15,701 nt of DNA, taken from NCBI GenBank assembly GCA_964399665.1, contig CAYNSI010000030.1, positions 1 through 15,701 on the forward strand. Direction: 5' to 3'. The position numbers and the translations under genes were made by a program. The notes below the pieces were generated by a model that saw only the letters and a list, made by a program, of their open reading frames with translations, was not told where the DNA came from and did not search any database. The DNA comes from Avisuccinivibrio_A sp964399665 (GTDB taxonomy: Bacteria; Pseudomonadota; Gammaproteobacteria; Enterobacterales; Succinivibrionaceae). This document shows positions 1-5,548 of the stretch, one piece after another; position 1 is the first letter of the stretch, and the number at the start of each line of letters is the position of its first letter.

Positions 1-1
1 C

Positions 2-418
2 ACAATTTGTGCCCTGTGCGCAGGCTTAATCTTATCCTGCGGTTTATCCGCTGCAGCAGATGAGCCTTTTGCCCCTTCGTATCGTATTAATGTCATAGCA
101 GCAATTCCCAATGCTAAAAGTGCCGCACCAAACCCTGTGCTAAAAAGCAGTGATGATCCCTGCTTCCATGATTACGGCCGTAGTTTTTCCCCCTATGATT
201 ACCCGCCTTATCATGACTACTGGTATGGACAAGGATCCATGGGTGCCCCCTTTGGTCATGACAGAAGAAAGATAATGCCGCCTCGTCACGGCATGGGAGG
301 CCCTGCCCCTCTGCCTTACACTGTGCCTTCTTTGAGGATGGATCCTGCCTCCTCCAATATCCCAAGGCCTCCTGTACCTCCTGCACCTCCCAATCTACCT
401 GCTTTTTTCAGGAGGTGA
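2..418 (+). CDS. Exported Pro/Tyr/His-rich protein, unknown function (5' end missing)
   Basis: I do not recognise this gene. The frame is open from the left edge to a TGA at 416-418 (138 codons), and its start lies outside the window. The first residues, about TICALCAGLILSCGLSAAA, look like the hydrophobic core and end of a signal peptide; cleavage after SAAA by signal peptidase I fits, and a lipobox reading around ILSC is a weaker alternative. The first possible start inside the window (GTG at 137) would discard this export signal, so it is not chosen. The predicted mature part has low complexity: rich in Pro, Tyr, Gly, His, Asp and Met, with HDY, YHDY, GHDRR and RHGMGG clusters, ending in a PPVPPAPP run. 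No enzyme motif is visible. The composition would suit a periplasmic or surface protein, possibly metal-binding, but that is inference. It converges with rnhB, stop codon against stop codon. Confidence 0.6.
   Translation, partial: TICALCAGLILSCGLSAAADEPFAPSYRINVIAAIPNAKSAAPNPVLKSSDDPCFHDYGRSFSPYDYPPYHDYWYGQGSMGAPFGHDRRKIMPPRHGMGGPAPLPYTVPSLRMDPASSNIPRPPVPPAPPNLPAFFRR
368..394 (+). repeat. Short tandem 9-nt repeat encoding PPx
   Basis: Three nine-base units of the form CCTCCTGNA, the last one diverged, encode PPV-PPA-PPN in frame near the C-terminus of the left-edge gene. This is a small in-frame proline microrepeat that could vary in copy number between strains. It is seen directly in the sequence; any function is unknown. 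Confidence 0.5.
384..417. other. Inverted repeat at the convergent gene junction
   Basis: CACCTCC (384-390) and GGAGGTG (411-417) are perfect 7-bp inverted arms around a 20-nt loop, and the right arm overlaps the TGA of the plus-strand gene. No T tract follows on either strand, so it does not look like an intrinsic terminator. It could be a weak transcript-end hairpin, or simply a by-product of proline codons meeting the gene end. Confidence 0.3.
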
Positions 419-1042
419 CTACAATAGGCCGCGCCTTTGCAGGATGGCGGCAACCGGCTTGTAGCTTTTGCGGTAGCAGTCAAGCACGGGAAGATGCTCC
501 AAAGCTTTAAGATGCGCTGGCGTAGGATAGCCTTTATGTGAGGCAAAACCGTATTCAGGGTGGAGTCTGTCCAATTCATAAAGCTGTCTGTCCCGGTGCA
601 CCTTCGCAAGAATTGAGGCTGCGCTGATTTCCTTTACCAATAAGTCCCCCTTTACCACCGCCATGGAAGATATTGGAAGATCAGGGGGGATCTTATTGCC
701 GTCCATTAAAAGCAGATTACAAACAACGCCCATGGCAAAATAGGCCCTTCTTACCGCCTCTAATGAAGCCTGCAGGATATTTAGTCTGTCAATTTCCCGG
801 GGGGTGCATTCTCCTATGCCGTAGGCTGCAGCTTTATCCTTAATTTCAAGCTCAAGGGCCAGGCGTTTTTTTTCGGTTAATTTTTTGGAATCATTAAGTC
901 CTGCAATCGGCCTTTTGGGGTCCAAAAGCACGCAGGCTGCCACCACATTGCCCATCAGAGGTCCGCGTCCTGCCTCATCAGCACCGCAGACAAGATACAC
1001 ATTTGGATCAATAGGATAGGAAAATTCAAGGGTTGCTGCCAT
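419..1042 (-). CDS. rnhB: Ribonuclease HII
   Basis: Cytoplasmic endonuclease that cuts the RNA strand of RNA-DNA hybrids and nicks at single ribonucleotides in DNA, so acting in replication and repair. The 207-residue length fits the family. The signature DEAGRGP gives catalytic Asp22 and Glu23; NDSKKL follows at 50-55, MDGNK supplies Asp114, and KGD (Asp133) precedes the ISAASILAKV block, which together complete the metal-binding acidic set. HKGYPT near the C-terminus is also typical. The ATG at 1042 has a purine-rich site (AGAAGG) about 7 nt upstream. It lies 64 bp after lpxB as the last gene of the minus-strand cluster, the order seen in many gammaproteobacteria. The dnaE gene that commonly follows is absent; the next gene converges instead. 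Confidence 0.96.
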   Translation of the reverse strand: MAATLEFSYPIDPNVYLVCGADEAGRGPLMGNVVAACVLLDPKRPIAGLNDSKKLTEKKRLALELEIKDKAAAYGIGECTPREIDRLNILQASLEAVRRAYFAMGVVCNLLLMDGNKIPPDLPISSMAVVKGDLLVKEISAASILAKVHRDRQLYELDRLHPEYGFASHKGYPTPAHLKALEHLPVLDCYRKSYKPVAAILQRRGLL

Positions 1043-1106
1043 ATCGTACCTTCTTTTGATGCCCTTATCCGCCCTGCCCCTTTAGGTCAGGCTTGGTAAT
1101 GCAGGA

Positions 1107-2525
1107 TTAAATACGCACCTGCCTGTTTTTATTCACAGCCAAGGAAAGTTTGGCAGCATTGTTGTCATCCCCGCTATTGCCGCTGGAAGAGTGCAGTGAA
1201 AGATCATTTTCATTCTTTTTTTCAGAAGTTCCCTGAGGTTGGGATAAAGGCTCGAGGGTATCGGTGCTGCCTTCTGATGCTGGTTGTTCCGATTGACTCT
1301 TTTGAGCTGCCTTAAGCAAGGCTTCAAAGCGCTCCATAACTTCAGTATTGCCGGTTCCCTTTTCCATCACCAATGAGAGCACGGCCCGTGCTGCAAGTTC
1401 ATCGGAATTTAATCTCATCTTGCGGTGAATGCCGGCAAACTCCTTTTTCATCAAAAGGTTGTCAGAATTCAAAAGCTTCAGCATCTCTGTTGCCAAAACC
1501 TCTTCTTTGCATTTGCGCTGAATGAATTCTTTGACGATTTCACGTCCTGCAATGAGGTTTGGAAGTGAGAACATTTCGATCTTCAAAAGTCTTTTTACAA
1601 TGGCGGCACTGATGGGATTTGCCTTGTAGGCTACGGCCATGGGACATTTGACAAGCAAAGCCTCAAAAGCTGCGGTACCGCAGGTAACAAGGACTGCATC
1701 ACAGACTGCCATAACCTCAGCAGCCCCTTCAGTGAATATGGTAAGTGAAATATCAGGGGCATGGGCAAGCCAGAGATCTTTTAACAGCACTGCTTTGTCA
1801 CGGCTTGGCGCTGCCGAGATAAATACGACATTATTAAGCTGCTTTCTTATAAGCCTTGCCGTCCTTGCAAATACCGGCACCATGCGCATAAGTTCCCCTC
1901 TGCGGGAACCTGGCATAATGCCCATAACCTTTCCTGTGATTTCCTCAATGCTTTGCATATAAAGGCCCAGGCGTGCCCTTGCCTCCTCAATATTGTTTTC
2001 AAGCGGAATCCTCGAGGCTAAAGTATGTCCGACGTAGACGCAGGGCATCTTTCTTTGGTCGTAGAATTTTTTTTCAAAAGGCAGCAGTGACAATACGGTA
2101 TCACAGGATGCCCGGATCTTTTTCATCCTGCCCTCGCGCCAGGCCCACACCGAGGGGCTGACATAATGGACTGTGGGAATACCGCTGCTTCGTACTTTCT
2201 TTTCTACTGCAAGATTAAAATCAGGGGCATCTATGCCTATAAAAACGCAGGGGCGGGCTGAAATAATGGCTGCAGTAACTAACTTTCTTATTTTTAAAAT
2301 GGGAACAAGATGTGATATCACCTCGACAAGGCCCATAACCGCCAAATCTTCCATGCGAAAAGATGAGGCAAGTCCTAAGGCCGTCATTTTAGGTCCTCCG
2401 ATACCTATAAACTGGGCATCAGGATCATGGCGCATAATAGCCTGCATAAGACCTGCCCCAAGGACATCTCCTGAAGGCTCGCAGGCAATAAGAGCGTAGA
2501 GGTGACGGTTGTAATTATCCGGCAT
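1107..2525 (-). CDS. lpxB: Lipid-A-disaccharide synthase with a polar C-terminal tail
   Basis: Glycosyltransferase (GT19 family) that joins 2,3-diacylglucosamine-1-phosphate (lipid X) to UDP-2,3-diacylglucosamine, giving the lipid A disaccharide at the inner face of the inner membrane. Family marks in order: ACEPSGDVLGAGL near the N-terminus (usually AGExSGD), SPSVWAWREGR, LPFE, VGHTLA, MPGSRRGE, TCGTAAFEA and LPNLIAGREIV. The ATG lies 5 nt after the lpxA stop with no good Shine-Dalgarno site, so translational coupling to lpxA is likely. At 472 residues it is about 90 longer than E. coli LpxB (382). The excess is mostly a C-terminal tail (about 409-472) rich in Ser, Gln, Asn, Glu and Gly. The tail is in frame and ends in a basic QVRI, with no sign of a frameshift. 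Confidence 0.96.
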   Translation of the reverse strand: MPDNYNRHLYALIACEPSGDVLGAGLMQAIMRHDPDAQFIGIGGPKMTALGLASSFRMEDLAVMGLVEVISHLVPILKIRKLVTAAIISARPCVFIGIDAPDFNLAVEKKVRSSGIPTVHYVSPSVWAWREGRMKKIRASCDTVLSLLPFEKKFYDQRKMPCVYVGHTLASRIPLENNIEEARARLGLYMQSIEEITGKVMGIMPGSRRGELMRMVPVFARTARLIRKQLNNVVFISAAPSRDKAVLLKDLWLAHAPDISLTIFTEGAAEVMAVCDAVLVTCGTAAFEALLVKCPMAVAYKANPISAAIVKRLLKIEMFSLPNLIAGREIVKEFIQRKCKEEVLATEMLKLLNSDNLLMKKEFAGIHRKMRLNSDELAARAVLSLVMEKGTGNTEVMERFEALLKAAQKSQSEQPASEGSTDTLEPLSQPQGTSEKKNENDLSLHSSSGNSGDDNNAAKLSLAVNKNRQVRI

Positions 2526-2530
2526 AACAA

Positions 2531-3319
2531 TCAGCGTACAATGCCGCGCCCGCTTTCCCTTAAAAAATCCGCCAAAAGCTTTACGCAGTCAAATTGTTCT
2601 GCAAGTTCATCGAGCATCACGACGGCATCTTCTATGGTATTGTGCTTATGATAAATGATCATGTAGGCTTTGCGGATGGCTCCAATCTGCTCCTCGGAAA
2701 AGCCGCGCCTTTGCAGGCCGACACGATTGATGCCGTGGGCCTTGGCATAATGCCCTGCTGCAATCACATAGGGCGGAACATCCATGTTCAAAGCAGCCAT
2801 GCCGCCTATAAAGGCATGAGATCCGACGCGCCCGAATTGATGAATGGCAGAAAGCCCCCCGAAAATCACATAATCGCCAATTTGAACATGCCCGGCCATT
2901 GTGGCATTGTTGGCAAAAATACAGTGATCGCCTATGACACAGTCATGCGCCACATGCGTATTGACCATAAAAAGACCGTGGGAGCCTATGGTGGTCCTGC
3001 CCCCGCCTTGAACGGTGCCCCGGTGCATGGTGCAATGCTCTCTTATGGTGTTATCATCCCCGATATAAAGCTCCGTGGGCTCTCCTTTATATTTAAGATC
3101 CTGACAGCCTTCCCCTATGGAGCAGAATTGATAGATATGATTGCGTTTTCCAATGAAGGCAGGGCCCCTTAGAACACAAAAGGGCTCAACAATTGTGCCC
3201 TCACCTATCACTACATGACCTTCAACTATCACATGATCCTTAATAATCACGGAAGGTCCAATTTCAGCTTCCAGGCTAACCCTGGCTGTCTTACTTATGA
3301 CAGCACTGCTATCTATCAC
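2531..3319 (-). CDS. lpxA: UDP-N-acetylglucosamine O-acyltransferase
   Basis: First enzyme of lipid A synthesis: moves a 3-hydroxyacyl chain from ACP to the 3-OH of UDP-GlcNAc in the cytoplasm, as a trimer of left-handed beta helices. At 262 residues it equals the E. coli length and aligns without gaps through the core: NTHVAHDC places the catalytic His at 125, and HQF at 160-162 and DVPPY match too. Gly173, the position that sets the hydrocarbon ruler in E. coli (which uses C14), is kept, so a C14-like donor is a reasonable inference. Many imperfect hexapeptide repeats run from about residue 5 to 185. The start is GTG at 3319, preceded by a strong AAGGAG site 6 nt upstream. It lies between fabZ (48 bp upstream) and lpxB (5 nt downstream). 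Confidence 0.97.
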   Translation of the reverse strand: MIDSSAVISKTARVSLEAEIGPSVIIKDHVIVEGHVVIGEGTIVEPFCVLRGPAFIGKRNHIYQFCSIGEGCQDLKYKGEPTELYIGDDNTIREHCTMHRGTVQGGGRTTIGSHGLFMVNTHVAHDCVIGDHCIFANNATMAGHVQIGDYVIFGGLSAIHQFGRVGSHAFIGGMAALNMDVPPYVIAAGHYAKAHGINRVGLQRRGFSEEQIGAIRKAYMIIYHKHNTIEDAVVMLDELAEQFDCVKLLADFLRESGRGIVR

Positions 3320-3349
3320 TAAAAGCTCCTTGTATACCCAAGTTTTTAA

Positions 3350-3359
3350 GTTTGCAAAC
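3350..3359. other. 10-bp perfect palindrome in the fabZ-lpxA gap
   Basis: GTTTGCAAAC is a perfect palindrome 9 nt after the fabZ stop codon, in the 48-bp gap before lpxA. It may fold as a short hairpin in the mRNA or be fortuitous. No T tract follows closely and no known operator is recognised. Confidence 0.25.
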
Positions 3360-3367
3360 GGGGCTTT

Positions 3368-3841
3368 TTATTCCTGGCGCACTTTAACTTTGGCGCACAT
3401 CAAATCAGCGGTGCAGACTACCTCACCATCGACTGTTGCCACACCGTTAAAAGCTGCAATACCGCGCTTTTCCTTAAGATATTCCACATCCAGAATCAAT
3501 TGATCCCCGGGAACAACAGGCCGCTTAAAACGGGCCTTGTCTATGGAGGCAAAGTAATAAAGCTCCCCGGGCTCGGGTTTTCCAACCATGGTAAAAGCCA
3601 GCACCCCGGTGGCCTGGGCCATAGCCTCTAATATCAGAACTCCAGGCAGCACGGGCTTGCCGGGAAAGTGGCCCTGAAAGAAAGGCTCATTAAAGGAAAT
3701 ATTCTTAACAGCCCTCAAGGTCTTGTGTTCCTCGGTAATTTTATAATCAAGCACCTTATCAACCATCAAAAATGGATAACGGTGCGGCAGCAGGGCCATA
3801 ATTTCTTCAATATTCAAGGTATTGGGGCTAGCATCTGTCAT
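3368..3841 (-). CDS. fabZ: 3-hydroxyacyl-ACP dehydratase
   Basis: Removes water from (3R)-hydroxyacyl-ACP to give trans-2-enoyl-ACP in fatty acid elongation. It competes with LpxA and LpxD for hydroxyacyl-ACP, which fits its place between them. A single hot-dog fold of 157 residues, close to the family norm (about 150). LLPHRYPFLMVD lies at 17-28. The catalytic His58 sits in QGHFPGKPVLPG and Glu72 in ILEAMAQ, the hallmark FabZ pair. The ATG at 3841 has AGGTGG about 5 nt upstream and lies 24 bp after the lpxD stop. Confidence 0.97.
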   Translation of the reverse strand: MTDASPNTLNIEEIMALLPHRYPFLMVDKVLDYKITEEHKTLRAVKNISFNEPFFQGHFPGKPVLPGVLILEAMAQATGVLAFTMVGKPEPGELYYFASIDKARFKRPVVPGDQLILDVEYLKEKRGIAAFNGVATVDGEVVCTADLMCAKVKVRQE

Positions 3842-3865
3842 TACACCACCTGTCTTGTACTATTG

Positions 3866-4903
3866 TTACTCAAACCTGGCCGCCACTGATTTTAGTTTTG
3901 CAAGTTCCCTTTCTAAGGCATTAACCTTTCGGTACATCTCATTGATATGCAAAACACGTGAGGCTGTAATCCGCCACTCCCTGTTGGTTTGGGCCGGGAT
4001 CCCCGAAGAATATATTCCAGGCTTATCAATGGATCTCATTACCATACACATGCCTGATATCGTAACTTTATCGCATATGGTGATATGACCGTTGAAAACC
4101 GAGGTTCCGCCTATGATGCAGAACCTGCCAATTGTAACACTTCCTGCAAAAACTGTCCCTCCTGCAACGGCAGTTCCCATGCCGATATGAACATTGTGTG
4201 CCACCTGACAAAGGTTGTCGATGATGACATTATCTTCAATCACTGTCTCATCCAAAGCGCCCCTGTCAATACAGGTACAGGCCCCGATTTCCACAAAATC
4301 TCCAATTCTGACCCTGCCTGTCTGAGGGATCTTAAGCCATCTGCCGTTCTCATTAGCATAGCCAAAGCCGTCAGATCCTATCACCGCACCTGATTGAATA
4401 AGGCAGTGCGCGCCTATTTGGGTACCGTGATAAATTGACACATTAGGATAAATTCTGGTGTAAGCGCCTATTTTAACTTTAGGGCCTATGACACAGTTTG
4501 AGGCTATCTGTACTTTGTCACCTATTTGGGCCCCAGAGCCTATAACCACATTGCATCCTAAGGATACATCCTTTCCAATTACGGCATCATCTGCAATGCA
4601 GACATTAGCTCCAATCCCTTCTGCCACAGGAGGCGTGGTATCCAAAAGGGCCGCTGCCTTGGCAAAGCCTGCATAGGGGTCATTTACTACCAAAGCTGCA
4701 GTCTTAACCTGCGGGGCATCCTCATTTCTTACGATAACTGCACCTGCCTTGGAGCTTCCCAAAACATCCTTATAGCGGCTGTCGGATAAAAAACTTATCT
4801 CATTGGCAGCTGCGGTTCTTAGGTTTGCCACCTTGATGATGTCAATTTCCCCGTCACCTACAAGCTGCGCACCAATCTTCTTTGCAAGATCTTTTAGTTT
4901 CAA
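3866..4903 (-). CDS. lpxD: UDP-3-O-acylglucosamine N-acyltransferase
   Basis: Third step of lipid A synthesis: adds a 3-hydroxyacyl chain from ACP to the free 2-amine of UDP-3-O-acylglucosamine. 345 residues against 341 in E. coli. Layout: N-terminal uridine-binding domain (about 1-100), a left-handed beta helix of hexapeptide repeats (about 100-290) with the catalytic His236 in QVAHN, then a helical C-terminus with coiled-coil character (RKVNALERELAKLK). The start is TTG at 4903: GAGGT lies 5 nt upstream, and an in-frame TGA six codons earlier leaves no ATG or GTG alternative before it, while later starts would cut the N-terminal domain. It is preceded by skp (24 bp) and followed by fabZ (24 bp). 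Confidence 0.96.
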   Translation of the reverse strand: MKLKDLAKKIGAQLVGDGEIDIIKVANLRTAAANEISFLSDSRYKDVLGSSKAGAVIVRNEDAPQVKTAALVVNDPYAGFAKAAALLDTTPPVAEGIGANVCIADDAVIGKDVSLGCNVVIGSGAQIGDKVQIASNCVIGPKVKIGAYTRIYPNVSIYHGTQIGAHCLIQSGAVIGSDGFGYANENGRWLKIPQTGRVRIGDFVEIGACTCIDRGALDETVIEDNVIIDNLCQVAHNVHIGMGTAVAGGTVFAGSVTIGRFCIIGGTSVFNGHITICDKVTISGMCMVMRSIDKPGIYSSGIPAQTNREWRITASRVLHINEMYRKVNALERELAKLKSVAARFE

Positions 4904-4927
4904 GGCAACCTCACACGAGAATCAAAC

Positions 4928-5482
4928 CTATCCTGCAGGGGCAGGCTGCGGATCATTGGCAATAACACCCTGTTGGTAATTCTGCTTTAAGACAGCAAGC
5001 ACGTCTTCGGTGATATTCAAAGCCTCATTGTTAAGGTTTAAAACCGCAGCTCCGTCGATTATCACATCAAGATTCTTATCCTTTGCCACCTGGTTGATAG
5101 CCATCTGGATCTGATTGTTTACCCTGGCCTCAAGCTCAGCCCCGCGCTTTCTTTGATCTTCCTGCAAGGCTCTGGCCTTTAAATTAAAATCAGACTGCAA
5201 TTGGGCTATCTGGCGCTGAGCATTGGTAAGCTGCTCTCCTGCCAAAGTTCCTGACTGAACCTGCGTTGCAAGCTTCTGTCCTTCAGCTTCAATATTTCTT
5301 AACTCCTCCTGCCTGGGGCCAAATTCTGTGACCAAAGTCTGCTGCAGTTCATGGGACTGCGGAGCATCAAAACGAATAAGACGCAGATTTACCACACCTA
5401 AATTCAAATCAGCTGCCATGGCAGAAGGTAAAAAGGCTGCAGCAGAGGCAAGAACCAGGGCAAAGAGCTGTTTTTTGAGCAT
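4928..5482 (-). CDS. skp: Periplasmic chaperone Skp/OmpH family
   Basis: Periplasmic holdase that keeps unfolded outer-membrane proteins soluble on their way to BamA, which is encoded just upstream. A signal peptide (1-23, MLKKQ then a hydrophobic core ending AMA) is followed by the mature start ADLNLGVVNL. A long charged and glutamine-rich helical stretch (about 40-130, e.g. REELRNIEAE-like and AQRQIAQLQ) matches the coiled-coil tentacles of the family, and DVIIDGAAVLNLN near the end matches the body domain. At 184 residues it is longer than E. coli Skp (161), partly through a Pro/Ala-containing C-terminal tail. The ATG has AAAGGAG 7 nt upstream, directly after a T tract belonging to a terminator-like hairpin. 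Confidence 0.92.
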   Translation of the reverse strand: MLKKQLFALVLASAAAFLPSAMAADLNLGVVNLRLIRFDAPQSHELQQTLVTEFGPRQEELRNIEAEGQKLATQVQSGTLAGEQLTNAQRQIAQLQSDFNLKARALQEDQRKRGAELEARVNNQIQMAINQVAKDKNLDVIIDGAAVLNLNNEALNITEDVLAVLKQNYQQGVIANDPQPAPAG

Positions 5483-5496
5483 TAAAAAACTCCTTT

Positions 5497-5523
5497 AAAA
5501 AAAACTACCCTTAAGTTTAAGGG
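5497..5523 (-). terminator. Terminator-like hairpin between bamA and skp
   Basis: On the minus strand CCCTTAA and TTAAGGG (5523-5508) form a 7-bp inverted repeat; with a workable loop it is about 6 bp around AACT. TAG and then eight T residues follow (5504-5497), the layout of a Rho-independent terminator. The stem has only three G-C pairs, so it is probably leaky. It lies after the bamA stop codon and the T tract runs almost into the skp ribosome binding site. It may lower skp-lpx transcription relative to bamA, or mark a transcript end with a further promoter downstream. Confidence 0.45.
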
Positions 5524-5548
5524 GAAAAACAATTTTAAATCCTTTAGG

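Noticed and set aside
384..417. Bidirectional intrinsic terminator between the convergent genes
   Set aside because: The arms pair, but the loop is 20 nt and no T tract follows on either strand.
316..609. 97-codon minus-strand frame running from rnhB into the left gene
   Set aside because: It is out of frame with rnhB, covers its conserved C-terminus and shows only Gly-rich antisense of the proline repeat.
2594..3172. 192-codon open frame on the plus strand, antisense to lpxA
   Set aside because: It lies entirely inside the well-conserved lpxA, has no recognisable motifs or convincing ribosome binding site, and is explained by codon bias of the sense gene.
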